Positions 16,062 to 24,818 of a stretch of DNA of 64,000 bases are shown piece by piece. The notes under the pieces are model-generated. The model saw only the letters and a list, made by a program, of their open reading frames with translations, was not told where the DNA came from and did not search any database. A program made the position numbers and the translations under genes. Each line of letters starts with the position of its first letter. Within the stretch, counting starts at the first letter, position 1. The stretch spans positions 533,301-597,300 of the forward strand of contig NZ_JACCFG010000004.1 of NCBI RefSeq assembly GCF_013416555.1, given 5' to 3'. This DNA is from Sphingomonas sp. R-74633 (lineage in GTDB: Bacteria > Pseudomonadota > Alphaproteobacteria > Sphingomonadales > Sphingomonadaceae).

Positions 16062-18779
16062 TCACCGCAGCTTGTGGCCTTCGGCGTCCCACACCTCGAC
16101 AGCGCCGAGCTTCAGCGCGCGCACCTTGGACTCGATCTTCGAGAGATCGCCGACCACCACCCAGGTCATCGCGTCGGGGTGGAGCAGCTGCGCGCTGGTC
16201 GTGATCGTATCAGGCTTGAGCGCGGCATAGGCGCCGGGCAGCGTGGTGATCCAGTCATAGGGCCGCCCGAAGCGGTTGACGTATTGGAGATAGCCGACCA
16301 GCGCGTTGTTGGTCTCGAAGCGGCCGGGCAGCGACAGCACCTCGCCCTTGCTCAGCAGGTCGAGCTCCGCCTGCGTCGCCGGCTTGGCGCCGTGGATGCC
16401 GCGGATTTCCTTGTCGATCTCGGTGAGCGCTTCGGCGGTCTTGTCGGTCTGGACGCCGGTCGCCACGCCGAATGCCTGGGGGCCGCGCGCCTCGGCGACA
16501 TAGGAGCTGGCGCCATAGGTCCAGCCCTTGTCCTCGCGCAGGTTCATGTTCAGGCGCGCCGTGAAGTTGCCGCCGAGCACGTCGTTCATCGCGCCGATCT
16601 CGAAATAGCGCGGGTCGCCGCCATCGGGCAGGATCTGGCCGACGCGGATGACCGACTGGATCGCACCGGGCTTGTCGACCAGCACGATGCGCGGCGCGGT
16701 CGCCTCCGCCACCGGGTCGAGGGTCTTGGTGCCCTTCGCAATCGCCGGCGCCTTCCAGTCGCCGAAGCTCTTCTCGAGCACGGCGGTGAGCGCGGCGATA
16801 TTGGTGTCGCCCGCCACATAGATCACGGCGTTGTCGGGCCGGATCCAGCTGTCGTGGAACTTGACCAGGTCCTCGCGGGTGATCGACTTGAGCGTGTCCG
16901 CGCGGCCGGAAAGCGGCACGCCGTAAGCATGGCCGGAGCCGTACAGCAGGCTGGTGAAGGTGCGCTGGGCGATCTGGTCGGAATCGACCAGCGACTGCGA
17001 CAGGCCCGAGAGGTGCTGCTGGCGATCGCGCTCGAGATCGGCGGCACGGAAGCCGGGATTGCGGATATAGTCGGCCCAGAGCGCCACCGTCTCGGGCAGT
17101 GCCTTGGCCATCGCCGAGGCCATGAAGTCGGTCGTGTCGACGTCGCTGGTGGCATAGATGCGCGCGCCGAGCAGCGCCTGGCGCTCGGCGAATTGCTGGC
17201 CGGTGAGCGTCACCGTGCCTTCGTCCATCAGCCCGAGCGTGAAGCCGCCGACGCCGCGCTTCATATGCTGTTCGGCAGCCTGGCCGGCGTCGAACACCAT
17301 CGTCATGTCGACGGTGGGCGTGCCCGGCCGCTCGGCGAGTACGACACGGATGCCGTTGGAGAGCTTCGCTTCCTGCACCGGCGGCAGCTTGAGCGCGGGC
17401 GACGGCCCGAGCGGCGGCAGCTTGGTGCGGTCGGCGCCGTCGGCGATCACCTTGTGGCTGCCGAAGGGCAGCACGGTGAGCTTGTAGTTGGGCTTGGTCA
17501 GCCAGGTGCTCGCGGTGGTGCGCACCTCGGCAGCGGTCAGCGCCTGGAAGGCCTTGTCGTCCACCGCGTACTGGCCCGGATTGTCGGCGAACATCGCGCC
17601 GCTGGAGAGCGCCATCGCCTTCACATAGATCGATTCCATCGCGCGGGCATTGTCCGCCGATCCGCTTGCCTTGACGCGGGCCAGCTCGGTCGGCGCAGGC
17701 CCCTTGGCGAGGAACTCGGCCAGCACCTGCTTCACCGCCGCTTCGGCCTCGGCACGATCGACGCCGGGCTTGAGGCGCACATCGACCGAGAAGATGCCGG
17801 CGACTGCATAGCCAGCGTAGCTCGCCGAGGCATAGGTCGCGAGCTGCTTCTCCTGGACCAGCACCTGGTAGAGCCGCGAAGTCTTGCCGCGGCCGAGCGC
17901 CTGCGCGGCGAGCTGGAGTGCCTGCGCCTCGGGCGCGCGGTTGCCGGGCACCGCCCAGTTCCAGGCGATGGCGAGCTGCGGCACATCGTCCTGCATCACC
18001 TCGCTCTTGTCGCGATCGAGCGTCGGCACCCAGGCGGTGGAGCGGCTGACCGGCGAACCGGTGGGGACGCTGCCGAAATACTTCTCCATCAGCGCCTTGG
18101 CCTGATCGATCGTGACGTCGCCCGAGAGCGTGACCACCGCGTTGGTGGCGCCGTAATATTGGGCGAACCAGCCCTTCACATCGTCGAGCGAGGCGACGTT
18201 GAGGTCCTCCATCGAGCCAATGGTGGGGTGATGATAGGGGTGGCCGATCGGAAACAGCGCGGCGGCCTCACGCTGGTCCATCAGCGCATAGGGTGTGTTC
18301 TCGCGCGTGCGCTTCTCGTTCTGGACGACCTTGCGCTGCTCATCGAGCTTGGCCTGGCTGATCGCGCCGGCGAGATAGCCCATGCGATCCGATTCCAGCC
18401 AGAGAACCCGCTCGAGGCCGCCGGTGGGCACGATCTCGTAATAATAGGTCTGGTCGAGCGAGGTCGCGCCGTTGACGCCCGACACGCCGATCTCCTGGAG
18501 CGGCGGCATATATTCCTTGTCGTGATGCTCCGAGCCGTTGAACATCAGATGCTCGAACAGATGGGCGAAGCCCGACTTGCCGTCCGGCTCGTTCATCGAG
18601 CCGACGTGATACCAGACCGCAACCGCCACCTTGGGGGTCTTGTGGTCCTCATGCACCACGACACGCAGGCCGTTGGAAAGCGTGAACTGCTTGTACGGAA
18701 CCAGCTCCTGCGCCCGGGCAGGCAGCGCGGCGGCGATGGCGATCGTCGCCGCTGCAAGGAGCAACTTGGTGGGCTTCAT
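16062..18779 (-). CDS. M16 family zinc metallopeptidase, two-domain periplasmic form
   Basis: 905 residues; signal peptide 1-24 (ARAQ). The N-terminal M16 half carries the inverted zinc motif H73-L-F-E76-H77 (FAHLFEHLMFNG) and the downstream acidic ligand region LDEQRKVVQNEKR. A second M16-like half starts around residue 480 (KLSNGIRVVLAERPGTP) and lacks the motif, as usual for the non-catalytic half. These enzymes degrade peptides within a closed chamber; periplasmic members are common in bacteria rich in TonB receptors. It lies 71 bases downstream of the large TonB receptor, beyond a strong terminator, so it may have its own promoter. Confidence 0.92.
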   Translation of the reverse strand: MKPTKLLLAAATIAIAAALPARAQELVPYKQFTLSNGLRVVVHEDHKTPKVAVAVWYHVGSMNEPDGKSGFAHLFEHLMFNGSEHHDKEYMPPLQEIGVSGVNGATSLDQTYYYEIVPTGGLERVLWLESDRMGYLAGAISQAKLDEQRKVVQNEKRTRENTPYALMDQREAAALFPIGHPYHHPTIGSMEDLNVASLDDVKGWFAQYYGATNAVVTLSGDVTIDQAKALMEKYFGSVPTGSPVSRSTAWVPTLDRDKSEVMQDDVPQLAIAWNWAVPGNRAPEAQALQLAAQALGRGKTSRLYQVLVQEKQLATYASASYAGYAVAGIFSVDVRLKPGVDRAEAEAAVKQVLAEFLAKGPAPTELARVKASGSADNARAMESIYVKAMALSSGAMFADNPGQYAVDDKAFQALTAAEVRTTASTWLTKPNYKLTVLPFGSHKVIADGADRTKLPPLGPSPALKLPPVQEAKLSNGIRVVLAERPGTPTVDMTMVFDAGQAAEQHMKRGVGGFTLGLMDEGTVTLTGQQFAERQALLGARIYATSDVDTTDFMASAMAKALPETVALWADYIRNPGFRAADLERDRQQHLSGLSQSLVDSDQIAQRTFTSLLYGSGHAYGVPLSGRADTLKSITREDLVKFHDSWIRPDNAVIYVAGDTNIAALTAVLEKSFGDWKAPAIAKGTKTLDPVAEATAPRIVLVDKPGAIQSVIRVGQILPDGGDPRYFEIGAMNDVLGGNFTARLNMNLREDKGWTYGASSYVAEARGPQAFGVATGVQTDKTAEALTEIDKEIRGIHGAKPATQAELDLLSKGEVLSLPGRFETNNALVGYLQYVNRFGRPYDWITTLPGAYAALKPDTITTSAQLLHPDAMTWVVVGDLSKIESKVRALKLGAVEVWDAEGHKLR

Positions 18780-18798
18780 CGGGACTATCCTCGGTAAA

Positions 18799-18834
18799 GA
18801 AAAGGCGCCGGCTCCCGCGCACGGGGAGCCGGCC
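18799..18834 (-). terminator. Intrinsic terminator after the TonB receptor
   Basis: GCCGGCTCCC (18807-18816) pairs with GGGAGCCGGC (18824-18833): a perfect 10-bp stem. On the minus strand it is followed by CCTTTTCTTT, a T-rich tract. It separates the receptor from the M16 peptidase. Confidence 0.85.
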
Positions 18835-18850
18835 AGGGTCGTGCAGGGCT

Positions 18851-21800
18851 TCAGAAGATTGCGGCGGCGCCGATCTTGAACTTGCGGCCGCCGAGATAGG
18901 TCGCGCGGGTGTAATAACCGGCGATGAGCTGCTGGACGTCGGGCGTCTCGCTGCCCTTGAGCAGATCTGCCGCCTCGACATAGATCCGGTATTTCCGGCC
19001 GCGATCGATGTAATATTCGCCGCGCAGGTCGAGCGTCTGGACGTCCTGATTATAGACCGACAGGCCACGCGGATAGAAATTGTCCAGCGTTTTGGACTGG
19101 AAGCTATAGGCCAGCGTGCCGTCGAACCCGTATTTGTTGTAGGTCAGCGCGAGCGTGCCGGAATGCTTGGGCTGCTGGTTGAACGGCAGGCCCGAGAATT
19201 CATAAATGCTGCTCTGGCCGGCCGGGGCATAGGCCCAGCTATATTGCTGGTAGCGGCTGCTCTTGGTGAAGGTGTAATTGGCGATGATGCCCAGGCCGCC
19301 AAGCGCGCCCGGCAGGAAATCGAACTGCCGCTCGAACCGGCCCTCCACACCCCAGATCGTCGCCGGGTGCTTGCTGTTGATCGGTGAGCCACCGTTGATG
19401 AAATAGAGCTCCGGATGCGCCGGATCGAAATAGGGCGCGCCCTGGAAATAGGGGCTGTTGGGCAGCGTGACATTGGCGAGCTGGGCCGGGCCGTTGGTCT
19501 GGTTGGCCTGGAGCAGATTGTTGATCCGCTTGTAGAAGCCGCCCAGCTTGATGATGCCGATCTTGTGATAATATTCGGCGCTCAGGTCGAAGTTATGCGT
19601 GGTCGCCTGCTTCAAATTCGGGTTGCCCGAATTGAGCTGCAGGATCGGCAGCACGCCGTTGGGCCCCGGGATCGGGATGTTGATGAAGCTGATCCGGGTC
19701 TGCTGCGACAGATCGTTGATCTGCGGCCGCGCAACCGAGAGGAAATAGCCGCCGCGGAAGATCAGATTGTCGCTCTGGCGGAAGTTGAACAGCACGCGCG
19801 GGAGGAAATCCTCCGACTTTGCCGTCTCGGTCACCAGTTTGCTGAACTGGTTCTGGAAAACGATGTCGCTACCGAAGCCGCCGCCGTTCGCCGGCAGGAT
19901 CGGGCCGATATAGGTGGGGAATACCAGGTTGGTCGCCTGCAGGTCGGTACGGTTGTAGCGGACGCCGCCGATCACTTCGAGCTTGCCGAACTGCAGCCGG
20001 CTCTGAACATAGGCGGCGTAATTGTCCTCGCGCGTCGCCTGCTTGTCCTGGCCGAGTGCGGGGGCGATCGGGGCCAGAGTGAACTGCGGATTCTTGGCGA
20101 GATAATCATCGATATGATCGAAGAAGCCGATCACGGTGCCTTCGCTCATCGCCGTGAAGTTGGCGCCGGAGACGCCCACGCGCGAAAGATCGGTGGGCGA
20201 GAATGGCAGGCCGAGCGATGCGATCGAGGCGTTGCCGGCGAACTGGGTGCGCCGGAGGTCGTGCTTGAACTCGGTGCGCTCATAGCGCGCACCGACCTGG
20301 ACATACTTCAGGAAGCCCCAGTCCATGTCCCAGCGCAGGCTGACCTCGCCGGTGTAGCGGTTGTTGCTGCCGGTGGTGGTGTCGATGCCGCCGGTACCGT
20401 TGGTGATCGTATAGGCAGCCGGATTGTTGATCAGCGCCCAGCCGGCGGTGCTGAGCAGCGGGATCGGGATCCCGGCGCCGCTGCGTCGGCCGAAGGGGGT
20501 AATGATGTAGCCGAGATTGGGATCGGTCGCGCCGGGCTGGAACAGCGCCGCGGTGGCATCGCTGTCCGGGATGCGCAGGTCAAGCGTCGAGTTGCGGTCA
20601 TGATCCTCGCTGCCATGGGCATAGCCGGCGAGATAGTTGAAGGTCAGCTTGCCCGCGGTGCTCTTGCCCGAGAAGCTGTAGGTATCGGTAATCGTCTTGG
20701 CATCAGGATCATAGCTGTACGCCTGCTCGCGCTGGATCGCGAGGTTGCCGGGCGCCAGGCTCAGATGGAGTGCCGAGACCGCATCGCCGCCGGGCACGTC
20801 CGAATATTTGCTCAGCGCGGTGAAGCTGTCGCTCAGCGAATAGCCGGTTCGATTGGCCTGGGCATGCTGGAAGTCGAACTTCAGATTGGTGTGGCCGCCG
20901 ATATTCCATTCGGCCGAAACCGTCGCCGCCAGCGTCGACTGCTTCACATGGTTGAAGTTGGTGAAGAGCTGAGTGACATAGGCGCCGTCATCGCCGGGCA
21001 CGAAGGGAAAGGTGGCATTCGGGCTGAGCGCATCCCCCGCGGTCAGCGTCGGCGTGCCGTTCGCGGCGTTCGGCAGGAACGCGCCGAACTTGGTCACTGT
21101 GTTGTAGCCGATGTTGCGCACCGAGTTGCGGCGATACTGGACCGAAGCGCTGAGGCCGAAATTGTCCTGCGCGCCGAAGCGGCCGGCGATGGTGCCGGAG
21201 ACCAGGAAATCCTTGCTGAAGTCATGCCCGCTCAGGCCACCTTCGACCTGGAGGCTGGCATAGCGGTGCGGCCGGTTGAGCGGCGACATCGTCTCGATCT
21301 CGATCAGGCCGCCGGTGCCCGCGCTGTCCTGGCTGGGCATCAGGCTCTTGCTGATCGTGATCTTGCTCACCGAATCCGCGAGCAGGTTGCTCAGGTCCGC
21401 CGACCGGCCGGTGCCATTGCCCACGGGTAGCTGCAGGCCGTTGAGCTTGACGTTGTTCATGTCGGGATCGAGCCCGCGCACGATCACGTTGGTGCCGTCG
21501 CCGGTCACCGTGTCGCGCTGGAACGAGACGCCCGAGGTGCGGCGCAGCGCATCGGCGAAGGTGGTGCCGGTGAAGTTGCCGAGATCGTCTGCGGAGACGA
21601 CTTCGGTGTTGTTCTCGGCCGCGCGCTGCAGGTTGAGCGCATTGGCGCGGGCGCTGCGGGTGCCGTAGACGACGATCGGTACGCCTTCCTCAGCCCCTTC
21701 GTTCAACGCCAGATCGATGGCCGAAGCGTTTCCCGATCCCACCACGATCGGCTGGGTACGGGTCTCGAAGCCGAGAAACGCGATCTCCATCGTGTACTGG

Positions 21801-22270
21801 CCCGGCGTAACGCTCGGGAACCGAAAGTCGCCATTCTCATCGGCGGTAGTGGTCTGGCCGGTCTCAACGATGCGGACCAGCGCGCCGGCCAGGGCGCGAC
21901 CACCCTCGTCGCGCGTCAGATGGCCTGTGATCGATCCGTTCTCGCCGCTGACATTGCTCTGCCCGGGGGGCGCCACGACGATGTACGAGCCGCCCTGAGT
22001 GACGTTGAGCGTAAGCCCCGATCCCTGGAGCAGCGCGTGGAACGCCGCCTGCGCAGTGAACTCGCCGTGCAGCGGCGGCGCCGCGCGCCCGCGCAGGGCC
22101 GGGCCGTCGAAGATGATGTTGGTCGAGGTGCGCGTGGCGACCGAGCGGAGCGCGGCCTCGAGCGGCTGCGCGGCCATGTCGAAGCTGTAGCGCGTTTGCG
22201 CCTGCGCGACCGGTACGACGAAGAGGCAGGTGGTGGCTGCTAGCGTGGCGAGCGTGAGTCTGGTCGGCAT
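18851..22270 (-). CDS. TonB-dependent receptor with STN signalling and carboxypeptidase-regulatory-like domains
   Basis: 1139-residue outer-membrane receptor. Order: signal peptide (1-24), STN domain (about 28-100, FDMAAQPLEAALRSVATRT...), a carboxypeptidase-regulatory-like Ig fold (about 112-190, GSITGHLTRDEGGRALAGA), TonB box/plug (about 200-340, TTFADALRRTSGVSFQRD, NVIVRGLDPDMNNVKLNG) and a 22-stranded barrel ending in GAAAIF. The STN domain is the part that talks to a FecR anti-sigma factor. The fecR and fecI genes immediately upstream on the same strand complete a cell-surface signalling system. Substrate not evident; plug style and neighbours would allow siderophore, peptide or carbohydrate. 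Confidence 0.93.
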   Translation of the reverse strand: MPTRLTLATLAATTCLFVVPVAQAQTRYSFDMAAQPLEAALRSVATRTSTNIIFDGPALRGRAAPPLHGEFTAQAAFHALLQGSGLTLNVTQGGSYIVVAPPGQSNVSGENGSITGHLTRDEGGRALAGALVRIVETGQTTTADENGDFRFPSVTPGQYTMEIAFLGFETRTQPIVVGSGNASAIDLALNEGAEEGVPIVVYGTRSARANALNLQRAAENNTEVVSADDLGNFTGTTFADALRRTSGVSFQRDTVTGDGTNVIVRGLDPDMNNVKLNGLQLPVGNGTGRSADLSNLLADSVSKITISKSLMPSQDSAGTGGLIEIETMSPLNRPHRYASLQVEGGLSGHDFSKDFLVSGTIAGRFGAQDNFGLSASVQYRRNSVRNIGYNTVTKFGAFLPNAANGTPTLTAGDALSPNATFPFVPGDDGAYVTQLFTNFNHVKQSTLAATVSAEWNIGGHTNLKFDFQHAQANRTGYSLSDSFTALSKYSDVPGGDAVSALHLSLAPGNLAIQREQAYSYDPDAKTITDTYSFSGKSTAGKLTFNYLAGYAHGSEDHDRNSTLDLRIPDSDATAALFQPGATDPNLGYIITPFGRRSGAGIPIPLLSTAGWALINNPAAYTITNGTGGIDTTTGSNNRYTGEVSLRWDMDWGFLKYVQVGARYERTEFKHDLRRTQFAGNASIASLGLPFSPTDLSRVGVSGANFTAMSEGTVIGFFDHIDDYLAKNPQFTLAPIAPALGQDKQATREDNYAAYVQSRLQFGKLEVIGGVRYNRTDLQATNLVFPTYIGPILPANGGGFGSDIVFQNQFSKLVTETAKSEDFLPRVLFNFRQSDNLIFRGGYFLSVARPQINDLSQQTRISFINIPIPGPNGVLPILQLNSGNPNLKQATTHNFDLSAEYYHKIGIIKLGGFYKRINNLLQANQTNGPAQLANVTLPNSPYFQGAPYFDPAHPELYFINGGSPINSKHPATIWGVEGRFERQFDFLPGALGGLGIIANYTFTKSSRYQQYSWAYAPAGQSSIYEFSGLPFNQQPKHSGTLALTYNKYGFDGTLAYSFQSKTLDNFYPRGLSVYNQDVQTLDLRGEYYIDRGRKYRIYVEAADLLKGSETPDVQQLIAGYYTRATYLGGRKFKIGAAAIF

Positions 22271-22381
22271 TGCTTTCCCCCCGGGAGCGGCGACCCCTTC
22301 GCTTACTCCCTCATGGAGCTAGACGATGCTGCGTTGCGAAACCGACATGGGGAAGAAACAAAAATGTCACCCGGTCCAAGC

Positions 22382-23356
22382 TCAGCGCACGATGTGCATA
22401 GTCTGGCCGACCTGCTCGACACGCAGCCCATGCAGGGCGGCGACGGCGCGGGCGAACTCCCCGGTATCGTTGGTGGCGAAGACGCCGGAGATGCGGAGCC
22501 CGGCAAGACGCGGATCGTCGACGATCAGGCGCGGGCCGCCATAGCGGTTCAACTCGATGACTGCGTCCGCGAGCGGGGTATCGGAGAACATCGCCTGGCC
22601 GCGGCGCCAGGCTGTGGCGATATCAGCGGGCTGCGCATCGATCTGCGCGGGGCCTTCCAGCGGCGCGCGGAGGCGATCGCCGGGATTGAGATATGTCGGC
22701 AGCGGCTTGGTCGCGGCGGGCCGGATATCGGTCACCGACACCTTGCCCTGAAGCAACGTCACGATCACCGTGCCGCCCTCGCGCCGCACCACGAAGCTGG
22801 TGCCGACCGCGCGAACCTGCTTGTCGCCGGCCCGCACCAGGAAGGGCCGCGCGCTGTTGTGCGCGACTTCGAACATCGCCTCGCCGCGGTCGAGCTCGAC
22901 CAGCCGCTCCTTGGCGTCGTAGCGCACCTCGACGCTGCTGTCGGTGTTGAGCGCGATCCGGCTGCCGTCCTCCAGCGTCGCCACTTTCTGCTCGCCGATC
23001 GCAGTAGAATAGGCCGCGGGCCGCGCCAGCATCAGAAATATGCCAACCCCAACGGCCAGCACCAGCGAGGCGGCAAGCGCGAGCTGTGCGACCGGCAGGC
23101 GCTGCCATGTCCGCCGTATCGGCACTACCTTGGGCCGCGCAACCGGCTCGTCGAGCAACTGCGCGGCGCCGGGCAGCGCAGCCCAGATATCAGTCGCGCG
23201 CTCGAACGCATTCTGATGCGCGGGATCGGCGGCCAGCCAGTCCTTGAACGCCGCTTCGCGCGCGGGCGTGCGGGCATCGCCCTGCAAGCGGGCGAGCCAG
23301 GCGGCGGCTTCGGCCGAAGCGCGGGACTGCGAGCGGCTCACCACCCGTCCATCCAC
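22382..23356 (-). CDS. fecR: FecR-type transmembrane anti-sigma factor
   Basis: 324 residues. N-terminal DUF4880-like helical region (about 10-60, AAAWLARLQGD...FKDWLAADPAHQNAFERA) binds the sigma factor. A single membrane segment follows at about 90-112, then the periplasmic FecR domain (GEQKVATLEDGSRIALNTDSS, VGTSFVVRREGGTV) and a C-terminal STN-like segment (about 240-324). It should relay ligand binding by the TonB receptor to the sigma factor at 23338-23814. Its start overlaps the sigma-factor stop by 19 bases, and the receptor gene follows 111 bases downstream. Confidence 0.9.
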   Translation of the reverse strand: MDGRVVSRSQSRASAEAAAWLARLQGDARTPAREAAFKDWLAADPAHQNAFERATDIWAALPGAAQLLDEPVARPKVVPIRRTWQRLPVAQLALAASLVLAVGVGIFLMLARPAAYSTAIGEQKVATLEDGSRIALNTDSSVEVRYDAKERLVELDRGEAMFEVAHNSARPFLVRAGDKQVRAVGTSFVVRREGGTVIVTLLQGKVSVTDIRPAATKPLPTYLNPGDRLRAPLEGPAQIDAQPADIATAWRRGQAMFSDTPLADAVIELNRYGGPRLIVDDPRLAGLRISGVFATNDTGEFARAVAALHGLRVEQVGQTMHIVR

Positions 23357-23814
23357 TGCATCAGCTGGAGCGTCGCGCGCGCCACCTGCTTTTCCACCGC
23401 CGCCACACTCATCCCCTCGTCCGCCGCTATTTCGGCGTAACTGGATCCTTCGAGCCGCCGCCGCAGCAAGATACGGCGGGTACGTTCCGGCAGTGTTTCC
23501 AGACCGGCCTTGGCGTGCTCGAGGCGCCTTTGCTGCTCTATGATCTGCGAGGGATCGGGTGTCGAGTCGGCGATATCATGCAGGTCGCCGATATCGGCGA
23601 AGGGCGCACGCGCCTCGCGGCGGCGGCGATCGATCGAGAGATTTACGGCAGCCGTGACCAGCAACGCTTCGCGCGAGCGGGCGGTCTGGTCGCGCTCGTA
23701 GCGCTCGATCTTGAGGAAGGCCTCTTGCACCAGCTCGTCCGCATCCTGTTCGGCGACACCTCGCCGCATGACCGCGCGCTTTGCCTTGGCAAGCATATCA
23801 ACCAGGCCGGCCAT
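23338..23814 (-). CDS. fecI: FecI-like ECF sigma-70 factor
   Basis: 158 residues with region 2 (ADELVQEAFLKIERYERD, residues 24-41) and region 4 helix-turn-helix (LETLPERTRRILLRRRLEGSSYAEIAADEGMS, about 104-135, followed by AAVEKQVARA). The short N-terminus and the GMSVAAVEKQ ending match iron/TonB-receptor-type ECF factors. It probably drives the downstream receptor gene and is held by FecR until ligand binds. First gene of the fecI-fecR-receptor set. Confidence 0.9.
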   Translation of the reverse strand: MAGLVDMLAKAKRAVMRRGVAEQDADELVQEAFLKIERYERDQTARSREALLVTAAVNLSIDRRRREARAPFADIGDLHDIADSTPDPSQIIEQQRRLEHAKAGLETLPERTRRILLRRRLEGSSYAEIAADEGMSVAAVEKQVARATLQLMQWMDGW

Positions 23815-23962
23815 ACTCCGCCGCGTCGCCTACCTAGACGGGCGGGCGGGCGAAACCCGACACGAAGAGCCGCAAATAGAACGGGAACGGAGCATTTCCC
23901 ATTTTGTGAACATAAGAACCGGGAATGCCAAGCGAATTGCGGAGGCTTCGATCCTCCGCCGA

Positions 23963-24763
23963 TCAATGGCCCGCGGGCGGGATCACTACCGGCATCGCGA
24001 TCAGCCCTGCCTCCGCCTCGCAGCCCTGAGGCTTCGGCGCGGACGGATCGGCACGGAGCGCGACCAGCTCGCCACGCGCTTCCTCGAGATCGGCCTTGAA
24101 GGCGGGCTTGGTGCGGACCAGCGCCATCGTGGTGCTGGCCGAAATGAACCCGGCCTCCACCGCGCTCTGGTTGTGCGCACCGCAGACAAAGCGGCTTTCG
24201 CCATAGGCGCGGCCGCGCGTGAAGATCGCCTGGGCACGATCCGGCGCAAGTTCGGCGAGGATCATCGCCCAGGTCCAGCCGCGCGTGGTATGGCCGGAGG
24301 GATAATCATAGCTGTCCGCCAGTTCCGCCTTTGACTGGCAGGTCTCGCCCTCGTCGATCTTGAAGGGGCGCAGGCGTTTGAAGCTGTCCTTGGCCATGTT
24401 GGTCTGTGCACCGGTGTCCGTGCCGGCGCGCTTCACCAGCTGGGCGAGCTTCGGGGCGTTCTCCGGCGTGAGCGCCACGCCTGCGGCACAGCTGAAATCG
24501 CGCATCAGCGCGGCGGGCGACGTATCGACGTCCGACGTGGCAAGGGCGCCGCGTGGCGTGCCAAGCAGCGCGCGGGTGCCGCGGAAAATGGCGCGATCCG
24601 ATTCGTAGCGCGCATCGCCTGGCTGCGGTGCCGGCGGCAGGATACTCGTCACTTCGAACTCGCCGGGCGTGAGATAGCCGCCATAGGGCTTGTCGGAGAA
24701 CGCGGCCGCGCCGCCGACGATCAGCATCGCCGCGGCGACATAGGCGAATTTCCGGCTGATCAT
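23963..24763 (-). CDS. Class A acid phosphatase-like protein lacking the motif-3 aspartate
   Basis: 266 residues with an N-terminal signal or anchor segment (about 6-22). PAP2 motifs: K125-x6-R132-P133 and YPSGHTT around 154-160 are intact, but motif 3 reads SR-FVCGA-H197-NQS-A201, with Ala where the family has Asp. The nucleophilic His remains, so partial activity or a different substrate is possible. Total length and cysteines are like the intact paralogue at 5243-6037. It stands alone between the fecI set and the MFS transporter gene; it may belong to either transcript. Confidence 0.8.
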   Translation of the reverse strand: MISRKFAYVAAAMLIVGGAAAFSDKPYGGYLTPGEFEVTSILPPAPQPGDARYESDRAIFRGTRALLGTPRGALATSDVDTSPAALMRDFSCAAGVALTPENAPKLAQLVKRAGTDTGAQTNMAKDSFKRLRPFKIDEGETCQSKAELADSYDYPSGHTTRGWTWAMILAELAPDRAQAIFTRGRAYGESRFVCGAHNQSAVEAGFISASTTMALVRTKPAFKADLEEARGELVALRADPSAPKPQGCEAEAGLIAMPVVIPPAGH

Positions 24764-24818
24764 GCTGCACTCCCCGCTCGATAGTCTCGCATCGACTAGG
24801 GCCGGGGGCGCAGCTGGT

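Noticed and set aside
15844..16092. N-terminal extension of the threonine aldolase
   Set aside because: The frame is open, but the extra residues are not like any aldolase and overlap the M16 gene end; the DNA looks like a structured leader.
16074..18797. A 907-codon plus-strand frame opposite the M16 peptidase
   Set aside because: It mirrors the peptidase gene almost exactly and encodes Arg/Gly-rich sequence without motifs.
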